A stretch of DNA of 7,217 nt, from contig JAPTWT010000217.1 in assembly GCA_028064935.1 (NCBI GenBank), positions 1 through 7,217 of the forward strand. The letters are read 5' to 3'. Shown here piece by piece: positions 1 through 6,348 of this stretch. This DNA comes from Gammaproteobacteria bacterium (GTDB taxonomy: Bacteria > Pseudomonadota > Gammaproteobacteria > Acidiferrobacterales > Acidiferrobacteraceae). Made by a program: the position numbers and the translations under genes. Under the pieces are notes generated by a model, which searched no databases, was not told where the DNA came from, and saw only the letters and a list, made by a program, of their open reading frames with translations. Position 1 is the first letter of the stretch. Every line of letters begins with the position of its first letter.

Positions 1-161
1 ACAAGAAGCCGTTCTCCAAATCCCTCCGAATGACCGTGGGATAAAGCGGCGCACTCCTACTCAAATAACGAAAGACGTAACAGCCGGCCACAAGCGGAAA
101 TTGGTTACAAGTTAAGATATGTACGACGCAATGATGCAATACTGCTTTGGTTTACTTCGCT
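1..161. other. Short region downstream of the gajAB operon, no gene recognised
   Basis: This is the stretch after the gajB stop codon, reaching the window edge. One plus-strand frame is open from position 2 to a TAA at 113-115 (about 37 codons), so it could be the tail of a gene lying to the left. Its translation (ends GHKRKLVTS) is not recognisable, and another frame also ends nearby at about 44. No hairpin with a T-run that would terminate the minus-strand operon is visible. Confidence 0.3.
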
Positions 162-1835
162 CTATTCGGGCTGAGGGCTGAGAAACGGCGCAGCGTATCC
201 CAGGAATTCGGTGTGGGGCGTTCTGTTTTCCTGCCACCTGTAAGGATTGGATGGCGGGGTGTCTCGATGTTTGCAAGCCGTCAACATGATTCGCTTCTTG
301 GCCCGTGAGACACCGACGAAGAAGGCGCACCGCTCGTCATCCTCCTCGCCCCAGAAAGTCTGCTGCTCTACGCCGAGAATGATGACCGAATCAAACTCGA
401 GCCCCTTGCTCTTGTGGATGGTGAGGATACGTACTGCCTGATCGTCGGAAAAGCGCTCCAGCGCCTTGGTTAAGTCGGGTTCCGACCTCAGCAGCTCGTC
501 AATGCGGGTCTTGGTGTCACTGACGACCTCGGTCAGTCGATCCGTCGATTCGTAGTCCGACGAAAGCGCGGATAGGGTCTCGATACCTACTTTGTCCAGA
601 AATGCGCAAACGGAATCCCACCGGCCCACGAAGGGTTCCCCCAGCGATGCGACCAAGGCCGCACTTCTCCGCTGCTCGGCAATAAAACGTTGGAAGTCCT
701 GCCGGACACTGGACTGCACGTCCTCGTCGGCAAATGGAATGAGCTGTTCCATCAACCGGATCCAGGCCCTCGGCTCACGCCGTCCGTAAAGACAGGACAG
801 GTAGTCGACGACGAGCCGCGTGGCCGGCTCGACGGAGATGTCCTGGATCTGCTGTTCGTTGCGAAAGGGGATGTGCCGCTGTTCCAGCGCCGCTATCAGG
901 CGGTCGCCATAAAGATCGGGTTGACGAGCGATCAGGACCGCGATTTCCGAGGGAGGAAGCTGCTCGTGGTTGATCCATGCGTCGATCGAGTCGGCGAGGT
1001 ATTCGGCTTCCTCCTGGCTACTCGGAAACGGCAACACGAAGATCTGGCCTTCCTCTCCAGCGAGCTGTTCATTGGGCATGACGGAGGCGGAATCCATGAC
1101 CCGGATGATCTCGTTCTGCATGCGCAACAGGCGAGGCTTCGAGCGGAAGTTGCGGTACATGTTGAGCGGATCGGCATCAAAATCCACCGCGAAGGTCTGG
1201 AAAATGCCGTCAAGAGCACCCGCCCACCCCATGATTTTCTGCTTGGTGTCGCCGACCGCCGTCAGGCGGATGCCCGTGTCCTGGAAAGCGAGCTTCACCA
1301 GCGCGTACTGATGGTTGGTACAGTCCTGGAACTCGTCGAGGAAGACGTCGCTGTAGGTCTGCCGAACGGCGTTGCGGGCCATGATTGACGTTTCGAGTAT
1401 CTGGATGGCCAGGGGTACCAGATCGCTGAATTCGATCTGCCGCCGCGTGACTTTACGGTCGCCGATCCGGTAGTCGGCGTCGAGGGCGTCCCGTCCCGCC
1501 AGCACTGGGCGGAAACGATCGATGATTCGCTTGGCGAAGGCATGGAAGGTGTAGCTGTCGAAACGTGCGGCCAGATCGGAGCCACAGCGGCGCCGCACAC
1601 GCTCCTTCAGATTCTTGCTGGCGTCGACCTTGAAGGAGATGGCCAGTATCCGTTTCGGATAGCGGCAGGTTCCCGTACGCAGCAGGAAGTCGGCGCGTTG
1701 GGCCAGCATTTCCGTTTTGCCCGCTCCCGGCCCCGCCGTTAAAGCAAGGCAGCGCTCAGTCTCGCGCGCCGCGCGCAAGGCGCTGGGCTCGAGTGCCAGG
1801 CCATCCGCCGGCTGCCAGTCGTTCACCGCGATCAC
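162..1835 (-). CDS. gajB: Gabija protein GajB: UvrD/PcrA-like superfamily 1 DNA helicase
   Basis: This 557-aa protein is a UvrD-type SF1 helicase and the likely partner of the OLD-family nuclease encoded just upstream. Visible motifs: Walker A AGPGAGKTE at residues 34-42, TFHAF (motif Ic) at 96-100, DEFQD (motif II) at 167-171, GDTKQKIMGWAGA (motif III) at 195-207, RNFRS (motif IV) at 228-232, ILTIHKSKGLEF (motif V) at 470-481, and VGVSRAKKR (motif VI) at 507-515. It is shorter than UvrD or Rep (about 670-720 aa) and appears to have a reduced 2B region, as Gabija helicases do. The start is GTG at 1835, overlapping the gajA stop as GTGA, with GGAGGA nine bases upstream inside gajA; this predicts translational coupling. 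In Gabija, GajB binds the GajA oligomer and is thought to be activated by DNA ends produced during phage attack. The family call is secure; the Gabija assignment rests on the pairing with gajA. No truncation or missing motif is seen. Confidence 0.93.
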   Translation of the reverse strand: MIAVNDWQPADGLALEPSALRAARETERCLALTAGPGAGKTEMLAQRADFLLRTGTCRYPKRILAISFKVDASKNLKERVRRRCGSDLAARFDSYTFHAFAKRIIDRFRPVLAGRDALDADYRIGDRKVTRRQIEFSDLVPLAIQILETSIMARNAVRQTYSDVFLDEFQDCTNHQYALVKLAFQDTGIRLTAVGDTKQKIMGWAGALDGIFQTFAVDFDADPLNMYRNFRSKPRLLRMQNEIIRVMDSASVMPNEQLAGEEGQIFVLPFPSSQEEAEYLADSIDAWINHEQLPPSEIAVLIARQPDLYGDRLIAALEQRHIPFRNEQQIQDISVEPATRLVVDYLSCLYGRREPRAWIRLMEQLIPFADEDVQSSVRQDFQRFIAEQRRSAALVASLGEPFVGRWDSVCAFLDKVGIETLSALSSDYESTDRLTEVVSDTKTRIDELLRSEPDLTKALERFSDDQAVRILTIHKSKGLEFDSVIILGVEQQTFWGEEDDERCAFFVGVSRAKKRIMLTACKHRDTPPSNPYRWQENRTPHTEFLGYAAPFLSPQPE

Positions 1836-3736
1836 TCGGGCAAGTCCTCCAGCTTGGCGATCACCACGTCCGCCAACCGCGATAAAGATTCAGGCATGTG
1901 GGCGAGCAGTTCTCTATCGCTCAACTGGGCCAGGGCGTCGATGTGAGCCGCCGGTTTGCTGCCCAGCTTGAAATGCTTGTGGTAGGTGCCGAACAGTTCA
2001 AGCTCATTGTCATCGTACTGGTCCGCATCGAAATGACTTTCGCCGAGAACGGCCTTGATGGTGGCTTCGCTCGGTGGATTAGGCTCGACACCATACTCGT
2101 CTGGGAACGAAAGCAACATCGCGAAATCGAGGTCCATCGGATGGGAGAAGAAAACGCCACGTTCCTCAAAGGCGTCGATATAGTTTGCGTATTCTCGAAC
2201 CTTATACTTGCCGGAATTCCAGCCTGGAATTACGTGATCTTTAGGGAGAACATCCTTGGCACGGTATACCGATAGCTGATCATTGGCATATTTGAATCTC
2301 CCCCAACCCCCTTGATACCGGGCGACATCCAAGTCGAGCAAAGTGAGGTAGGGGATTTCCAGGGCCGAGAGCAGGCGCCAGAAGTGATTGACATGGCGGC
2401 CGCCCAACGGAGCGACAGTCACAGCGGACTCGTCGACCGGTACGCCCTTGGCACGCAGGATGCGTGGCAGGACAATCTCTTCGCTGTCGCCTTCCCCCAG
2501 GATGACCAGCCGGGAAAAGTAAATCTCGGGGTAGGCCTGGACGGCCTCGCGGACGAATTTGTGCGCTTCATCTGCCTTGTTCGGCAAGCGAATGCGCGTG
2601 ATCCTGGTGGTTCGCTCGCTGGTGAGCCGCAGATAGCGGATGTGCTGGGAGTCGACTCGCCGCAGCATGGAGGGCGCATGGGTGGCGATCAGGGACTGGG
2701 CATCCTCATTGGCCGTCATGGCGACCAGCGCATTCACGATCCGCCCCAGGTAGTGGGGCGACAAGCTATTTTCGGGCTCCTCTATGGCGACGATGGTGAA
2801 CACCGGTGGGCGCAGCTTGTCCGGATCGAAAGTGTTGTCGTCGCCTGCGAGGACCGCGCGTCCGATCGATTGTGCCGAGAGCACCAACGACAGATAGAGC
2901 ATGGACTTCTGGCCATCACTCAGTCTGGAGAAATCGACCAAGTTCTCGTCATGTCCGGGAGAAAATGAGACGGACAGGTGCCGCAACAGGGCTTCGATTT
3001 CAGATGCGACGAAGGTGATTTGGGGGGCGGCGAAGAAGCTGCCTTTGTGCAAGGTGCTCCAGATTGCCTTCAGGCTCTCGCTTAGCGTCGTAATCGACGG
3101 ATTGCCTGCTAGGCTTTCGCTGATCTGGCCCGTGAGGCCTTTGATTTCCTCTTGCTCATTCTCCCAGTTCACGGCGCGCAGCATGCGGCCGAGCAAGGCA
3201 TTGGTACCATAGGCGATGTGCTCGGCGGGATCTCGCCTTGCGGGGAGATAGTGGACCTGCACATGGTTGCGTTCCGCCCGCGGAACCTGTGCCGTAGTGA
3301 GGGGGGTGCCATCCGCATTCAGGTCCAGCACGTAGACCAGGGTTTCCTCAATGTCGCCATCCAAGCCCATCGTAGCACTCAGACGATACCGGACACGTGG
3401 CAGGCCATCGGCGGTGTCCAGGCGCATATGGCCGAAGTGCGGTGCTACCGTCGCGACCTCGTCGTCATCTTCGAGTTCAGGGAAGACGAAGTCCGCTTCG
3501 ATCCAGAGCTGCCTTTCGTCAGGCATTTCGTCTTCGTCATAAGGGACGTGAAAATCTAACCGACGAATACGTCGTAGAGATGGATCGAAGGCGAATAGGC
3601 GGCATAAGGCCTGTAGTGCGGCTGTCTTGCCTGAACCGTTCGGGCCGATCAGGTAGGTGATGTCGTTGAGTTTCAGTTCGGTGGGTTCCGGTCCGAAGGA
3701 CTGAAATCCCGACAGACGGATGCATTGTAGTTTCAT
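1832..3736 (-). CDS. gajA: Gabija protein GajA: OLD-family ATPase with C-terminal TOPRIM nuclease
   Basis: This 634-aa protein (numbered from the start chosen here) has an ABC-type ATPase domain followed by a TOPRIM nuclease domain. Seen: N-terminal KLQCIRLSGFQSF typical of OLD/RecF-like ATPases; Walker A GPNGSGKT at 31-38; signature LSDGQ at 272-276; Walker B ending in E319-E320 (IVAIEEPEN); switch histidine in ATHAP at 351-355; TOPRIM glutamate E415 in LGEGDSEE; DLD at 468-470; a later acidic MDLD at 534-537; and a lysine in GSK at 594 that fits the third catalytic group of OLD nucleases. In characterised Gabija, GajA is a sequence-specific DNA nickase held off by cellular nucleotides and released when phage replication depletes them. 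An in-frame ATG lies three codons upstream (3745), but AGGGA sits directly against it, whereas the same AGGGA is nine bases from the ATG at 3736, so 3736 is preferred. It is longer than the best-studied GajA (about 578 aa). First gene of the operon with gajB. Alternative call: a generic class 2 OLD nuclease. Confidence 0.93.
   Translation of the reverse strand: MKLQCIRLSGFQSFGPEPTELKLNDITYLIGPNGSGKTAALQALCRLFAFDPSLRRIRRLDFHVPYDEDEMPDERQLWIEADFVFPELEDDDEVATVAPHFGHMRLDTADGLPRVRYRLSATMGLDGDIEETLVYVLDLNADGTPLTTAQVPRAERNHVQVHYLPARRDPAEHIAYGTNALLGRMLRAVNWENEQEEIKGLTGQISESLAGNPSITTLSESLKAIWSTLHKGSFFAAPQITFVASEIEALLRHLSVSFSPGHDENLVDFSRLSDGQKSMLYLSLVLSAQSIGRAVLAGDDNTFDPDKLRPPVFTIVAIEEPENSLSPHYLGRIVNALVAMTANEDAQSLIATHAPSMLRRVDSQHIRYLRLTSERTTRITRIRLPNKADEAHKFVREAVQAYPEIYFSRLVILGEGDSEEIVLPRILRAKGVPVDESAVTVAPLGGRHVNHFWRLLSALEIPYLTLLDLDVARYQGGWGRFKYANDQLSVYRAKDVLPKDHVIPGWNSGKYKVREYANYIDAFEERGVFFSHPMDLDFAMLLSFPDEYGVEPNPPSEATIKAVLGESHFDADQYDDNELELFGTYHKHFKLGSKPAAHIDALAQLSDRELLAHMPESLSRLADVVIAKLEDLPE
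1845..1850 (-). promoter_or_regulatory. Ribosome binding site GGAGGA for gajB, inside gajA
   Basis: Read on the minus strand, GGAGGA lies nine bases before the GTG at 1835 and within the last codons of gajA. It supports the GTG start over the second in-frame GTG (1826), which would be 18 bases away. The overlap of the gajA stop (1832-1834) with this start suggests coupled translation of nuclease and helicase. Confidence 0.75.
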
Positions 3737-3745
3737 TCGCCCCAT

Positions 3746-3750
3746 TCCCT
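3746..3750 (-). promoter_or_regulatory. Ribosome binding site AGGGA deciding the gajA start
   Basis: AGGGA on the minus strand abuts the ATG at 3745 (no spacing) but is nine bases from the ATG at 3736. It therefore favours the downstream start, giving an N-terminus MKLQCIRL that also matches the family pattern. No convincing -35/-10 pair was found between here and 3840. Confidence 0.6.
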
Positions 3751-3788
3751 GTTTTGATGAAGTATGTCGTAAATATCAGCCTGATCTA

Positions 3789-3813
3789 CCACCTACTTCG
3801 TTCGGGAAGGTGG
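3789..3813. repeat. Imperfect inverted repeat in the gajA leader/upstream region
   Basis: CCACCT at 3789-3794 pairs with AGGTGG at 3808-3813, and a shifted inner TTC/GAA pairing is possible. A second dyad, ATCAG-C-CTGAT, lies at 3775-3785. Both fall 40-80 bases upstream of the gajA start, where an operator or leader hairpin would act. The arms are short, so this may be chance. Confidence 0.25.
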
Positions 3814-3856
3814 GGAACGGATGTTTAAGAGGTTGCTGCTGTCACTGATCGGCAAT

Positions 3857-3890
3857 ATGGCGCCGCTGATGTGCGGCGTAATGGCGCCAT
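3857..3890. repeat. Nested GC-rich palindrome upstream of gajA
   Basis: Outer arms ATGGCGCC (3857-3864) and GGCGCCAT (3883-3890) enclose inner arms CGCCGC (3861-3866) and GCGGCG (3873-3878), separated by TGATGT. The outer and inner pairs share bases, so two alternative hairpins are possible. GGCGCCATTT-type repeats occur near the ends of some IS21-family elements, so this could be a decayed transposon end; that is inference only. It sits between the recombinase scar and the gajA leader and has no T-run on either side. Confidence 0.4.
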
Positions 3891-3923
3891 TTCAAAGTGC
3901 GTAAAATGAGGTCTTGAAAGGTG

Positions 3924-4095
3924 TTAAGAATGGGTGTTTTTGGCTCCTTTCGCAATGGAAATAACCCAACGCTCTACAACACGCGCATACTGCCGGGTGG
4001 AAAGATGAGGTAAGGCGTGTTTCCTGCTGGGGAAGAGAAACTGGTCATCCTTGAGTTTGGCATGGGCGCTCCATGTGGCCATGGCCTCTCGGGTT
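3924..4095 (-). pseudogene. Remnant of a tyrosine recombinase/integrase (C-terminal part)
   Basis: The minus strand encodes about 56 residues running from QTREAMATW through FLFPSR, PHLSTRQYARVVERW to NTHS and a TAA stop. This matches a widespread proteobacterial tyrosine recombinase whose equivalent segment reads TR..W...YLFPSR, HLSTRQYARIV..W, YGTHSMRRTKAT. The fragment keeps no catalytic arginine or tyrosine: it ends right at the H of the HxxR box, where unrelated sequence and a stop follow. At its upstream side the coding similarity starts exactly where an IS3-type terminal sequence begins (4096). The longest open frame continues from here into the IS and has no meaning as a fusion. It is a dead fragment left by IS insertion and deletion, and is unrelated to the integrase at 6584. 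Confidence 0.7.
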
Positions 4096-4434
4096 TGAGG
4101 TGTCCCGACAATAGTGGAGAGTCCTGCTTCAAGCGGCCAACCGTGTGAAGGACTGTGCGAACACGGCGGGGGCCAGGTAGCCACTCCGTGAATGCCGACG
4201 TTGACGGCTGTAAAAAATCTCGATGTACTCCCGAATGGCAGATTTGGCCTGCGCGCGCGTCTCAAGGCGCTGGTGGTGGACCATTTCATTTTTCAGGCTG
4301 CCCCAGAAGCTCTCAATGGGTGCGTTATCATAGCGATTGCCCGTTCTCGACATGGAAGCTGCCAGGCCGTTTTTCTGAAGAACGGCGCGATACGCTTTCG
4401 CGCAGTACTGGCTGCCGCGGTCTGAGTGATAGAT
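4096..4434 (-). mobile_element. IS3-family insertion sequence, 3' remnant
   Basis: This contains the last part of an IS3-type transposase plus a probable terminal inverted repeat. On the plus strand, the outer end starts TGAGGTGTCCCGACAATAG at 4096 and continues to GTGGAGAG, matching the TGAxxTGxCCC...GGAGA pattern of many IS3-family ends. The tyrosine recombinase frame resumes immediately outside it, which fixes this boundary. The other end is lost: transposase similarity stops at about 4434 and a stop codon (4435-4437) and unrelated sequence follow. The element cannot transpose by itself. Confidence 0.75.
4129..4434 (-). pseudogene. IS3-family transposase OrfB, C-terminal fragment
   Basis: The frame reads IYHSDRGSQYC..., then TGNRYDNAPIESFWGSLKNE, then EYIEIFYSRQRRHSRSGYL to a TGA at 4129-4131. 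These are the second aspartate (HSDRGSQY) and the glutamate (ESFWGSLKNE) of the DDE integrase core, with exactly 35 residues between them, the D(35)E spacing of IS3 transposases. The first aspartate, the helix-turn-helix half (OrfA) and the frameshift window are missing. The in-frame ATG at 4353 is an internal methionine, not a real start. Inactive remnant; a clear family call. Confidence 0.85.
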
Positions 4435-4466
4435 TCAGCATCTATGTCATTTCCTTTGCATGGTAC

Positions 4467-4673
4467 TCATCCTCCAGCGTCAGGGGAGCGCCAAAGGTTT
4501 CTGAACTTGTGCGCCTGCGGAGAGCGACTTTCAAGTTCGGTTACAAGCTGATCAATCATGGCTTCCAGATCGGCGCTCACAGCATAAGCGGCGTCCCTTG
4601 CAATGTCGTCAGGGACGTTGGCAGCCCTGAAGGCGCGGTATAAGGCGAGCGGGCTTTGCATGCTATAAAACAT
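4467..4673 (-). CDS. Small hypothetical protein, 68 aa, possibly truncated
   Basis: The ORF starts MFYSMQSPLALYRAF and has GGAGTGA spaced well (GGAG nine bases from the ATG), so it is probably translated. The N-terminus (ALYRAFRAANVPDDIARDAA, then a likely helix to VTELES) resembles the start of DUF1640/coiled-coil small proteins found on phages and plasmids; that likeness is weak and from memory. Those proteins are normally longer and carry a coiled coil, so this may be a shortened copy. After residue 48 the composition changes, and the +1 frame offers an alternative ending through PLTLEDEYHAKEMT to a TAG at about 4447, hinting at a frameshift or erosion next to the IS remnant. Function unknown; no catalytic motif. 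Confidence 0.5.
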   Translation of the reverse strand: MFYSMQSPLALYRAFRAANVPDDIARDAAYAVSADLEAMIDQLVTELESRSPQAHKFRNLWRSPDAGG

Positions 4674-4757
4674 AGATTATCACTCCATACACAGGATCAT
4701 TTGAGGATAATGGCACTCTGGAATTCAGAATGACCATTTTTGCCAGGGCCGGGTCCA

Positions 4758-5054
4758 TCAATGGGCCAGCGCCTGATGGATGGCGGCAAAAAAGACGATA
4801 CCCCCCGCTACCACGGTGAACATCGTTGCGAAAACATACAGGATCGGATGGAATTCATCCTCCGGAGCTTCTTTCTGCAGCTTCCACCCAGCGAAGAAGA
4901 GGATCAGCGTGACCCATATCCCCGCACCCATCGCCGGGACGAGCCAGCCCATTTGGGGAAAGTTCTTGATGACTGTGATGGCAACCAGCAGGCTGGTGCA
5001 TACCCAAGAGAAGGCTGTGGCCAGGATCCAGCCCGAACAGGATTCATGTTTCAT
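4758..5054 (-). CDS. Small membrane protein of unknown function, three predicted TM segments
   Basis: This 98-aa protein has hydrophobic stretches at about residues 9-29, 36-56 and 70-92, joined by a short loop (KNFPQ) and a charged loop (KLQKEAPEDEFHP). That predicts three membrane passes with little soluble domain. I do not recognise a family. The start ATG at 5054 is preceded by GAGAGG but 14 bases away, which is longer than ideal, so expression is uncertain; the clear hydrophobic periodicity and normal codon use argue that it is real. It lies about 85 bases upstream of the 68-aa ORF on the same strand. Small polytopic proteins near defence genes can be holin-like effectors or exclusion proteins, but nothing in the sequence shows this. 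Confidence 0.55.
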   Translation of the reverse strand: MKHESCSGWILATAFSWVCTSLLVAITVIKNFPQMGWLVPAMGAGIWVTLILFFAGWKLQKEAPEDEFHPILYVFATMFTVVAGGIVFFAAIHQALAH

Positions 5055-5629
5055 ATGGTTTATAAATACCTCTCACTGATTCAAACATGGTGTCTTTGGG
5101 CCATGGCGCCTCCGTCATGACCTCATAAACAACGTATCATGGCGCTTCACGGTTGCTGGGATTTTCAGAATTGACGAGCTGCCGTGGAATGATGCGCTGA
5201 GGGGGCAGCGTCGCTGACCGCTTTGGGGACGCCCACCACTACGGATCTGCTGGTCCATAAGCCAACCAAATATGCTTTGCTCATTGGCGATGGCACTAGA
5301 TTGAACAAATGCGATTTGGATGGGGGAGAGATCGCCATTTTTTCCCGCGTGGCAGATTGCCCTGGCGCTATCCTGGTGTATCCCTGTGAGTCAAGCAGGG
5401 CCAAGTCCACTTGGTAGCAGCGGATGGCATCTGGCGCCGCTATATGAGGATCAAGCGGCGGGCTTGCGATTAGGGGTCGGCTGTGAAATTATAGGGTCGC
5501 TGGCCATTAACTCTGGCTCTGGTCAGCAGAATCCATCGCGCAAGAGCCGATTCCCTAGGCGCAATCCGATCTGCTGAAAAACGCAGGGCGGTCATACGGG
5601 ATAATTTTGCACTTTTTCCTACTTTTGGC
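5055..5629. other. Gene-free stretch, no supported feature
   Basis: No frame here has a good start, ribosome binding site and recognisable product. The best plus-strand frame (5193-5417, TTG start at 5223, ending SRAKSTW) has protein-like composition (KYALLIGDGTRLN, GAILVYP) but no ribosome binding site and no known family; it could be the eroded end of a gene. The minus-strand frame over the same bases also lacks a ribosome binding site. A small palindrome CAGCG-T-CGCTG lies at about 5207-5217. No tRNA or CRISPR repeat was found. Confidence 0.35.
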
Positions 5630-6253
5630 CCTGCGATCCTTAGCATCGCATTCATCTATTCTGGTCCAGACCACAGAGGAAAGTCATTACTCTGGCCTTT
5701 CCTCTGTTTTCTGCCCCTTAACGCCAACCGGCCGCCAACTGAAGCGTCATTCAGCATCTTTCAGCGGGCTTCACCGCCTGCGCTCTTCACAGGAACCTCC
5801 TGTATCTTAAATCAGTCCACGCCTGCTGCCCTAGTCAGCAGCACTATATGCGCTCCTTTGAGCGCCCCTCCGGACCATCGCGTCCTGCCGCTCCCGTTAC
5901 TTGGGTGACGAAACATCGAATCATGCGGGATAACGTCCTGCACCCTCACTTCCAATCATCCCGATTTAGCCCATCATTTCGTTGGTCATCATCTCTTGTG
6001 CGGACGTTCTTCCGCCCTCATAGGCGCGTTCAGCGTATCTCCCAAGCCCACGCAAAACCGCCTGTACAGCGGCTATCAGTCCGTCAGGCAAGACATGTCG
6101 TGGTTCGACCGTCGTTGCTTCTCCCACTCCTCGCCACAAGGACAATATTTCTAGCTCCTTGTGCCCACCCCACTAAGGAGCGCTCGCGCGCTCCCACCCA
6201 CCGCATCACCGAGCCCTTTGTGGCTCCCCTTTCCGATTCGGAAAAAAGAGAGA
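5630..6253 (-). ncRNA. Candidate large structured noncoding RNA (~620 nt)
   Basis: The region lacks a plausible gene but is packed with short-loop inverted repeats. Plus-strand positions: 6230-6244 (7-bp arms), 6211-6226 (5), 6177-6194 (7, loop 4), 6135-6163 (8), 6058-6072, 6000-6015, 5850-5865 (6, loop 4), 5823-5841 (6), 5789-5803 (6, loop 3), 5764-5777, 5739-5754 (5), 5673-5707 (11), 5663-5672 (4), 5633-5649 (5). Minus-strand reading is preferred: the 6177-6194 loop is then GCGA, a GNRA tetraloop; another is AAAG; the RNA is purine-rich with A-rich joints; and a promoter-like pair lies just upstream. Longer pairings such as GGGU/ACCC and UCCCG/CGGGA within 5880-5965 are possible. Size, density and closeness to an integrase recall the large ornate RNAs (GOLLD, ROOL), but I cannot match either. 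The 3' end is uncertain because no U-run follows. The strand and the RNA nature are inference. Confidence 0.42.
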
Positions 6254-6259
6254 AAACGC

Positions 6260-6288
6260 CAAATACGGCACGATATCATAAAAAACAA
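6260..6288 (-). promoter_or_regulatory. Possible sigma70 promoter for the structured RNA
   Basis: On the minus strand, TTGTTT (6288-6283) and TATTTG (6265-6260) are separated by 17 bases, inside the most AT-rich part of the window. Transcription would begin near 6253, directly before the first hairpin (6244-6230). The -10 box matches the consensus only in part, and AT-rich DNA gives such matches by chance. Confidence 0.3.
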
Positions 6289-6300
6289 TAATATATGATT

Positions 6301-6329
6301 TATTCTTCCGAGGAAGAATAGGATTTTTT
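6301..6329 (+). terminator. AT-rich hairpin followed by T6
   Basis: TATTCTTCC (6301-6309) and GGAAGAATA (6312-6320) form a perfect 9-base inverted repeat with a two-base centre, followed by GGA and six T (6324-6329). This is terminator-like on the plus strand, but the stem is AT-rich and no plus-strand gene ends just before it. It might instead be a protein-binding palindrome. Confidence 0.35.
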
Positions 6330-6348
6330 CCATCCTTTCATCAGGCCA

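Noticed and set aside
690..1388. Long plus-strand ORF (232 aa) inside the helicase gene
   Set aside because: It is antisense to gajB, which has all SF1 helicase motifs; the plus-strand translation has no recognisable domain and arises from GC-rich codon use.
2312..2968. Long plus-strand ORF (218 aa) opposite gajA
   Set aside because: It is antisense to the ATPase/TOPRIM coding region, with no domain or ribosome binding site worth noting.
3924..4289. A 121-aa minus-strand ORF read as one protein
   Set aside because: It fuses an out-of-frame reading of the IS remnant to the recombinase fragment; only 3924-4095 is genuine coding similarity.
5223..5417. Plus-strand ORF of 64 aa with protein-like composition
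   Set aside because: TTG start, no ribosome binding site, no recognisable family; kept only as a remark in the gene-free region.
5676..5684. GAGGAAAGTC resembling the conserved 5' motif of RNase P RNA
   Set aside because: It is half of an 11-bp local hairpin and the matching distal RNase P core motifs were not found.
5673..5710. 11-bp hairpin followed by TTTT as a plus-strand terminator
   Set aside because: The T-run is only four bases, the loop is 13 bases, and no plus-strand gene ends upstream; it fits better as one stem of the hairpin array.
6102..6110. GGTTCGACC resembling a tRNA T-arm
   Set aside because: The arms do not fit a 5-bp stem with a 7-base loop, and no acceptor, D or anticodon stem can be built around it.
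5848..6291. Plus-strand ORF of 147 aa over the hairpin-rich region
   Set aside because: Its translation is a run of R, S, P and H with no domain, it reads through many hairpins, and its start has no good ribosome binding site.
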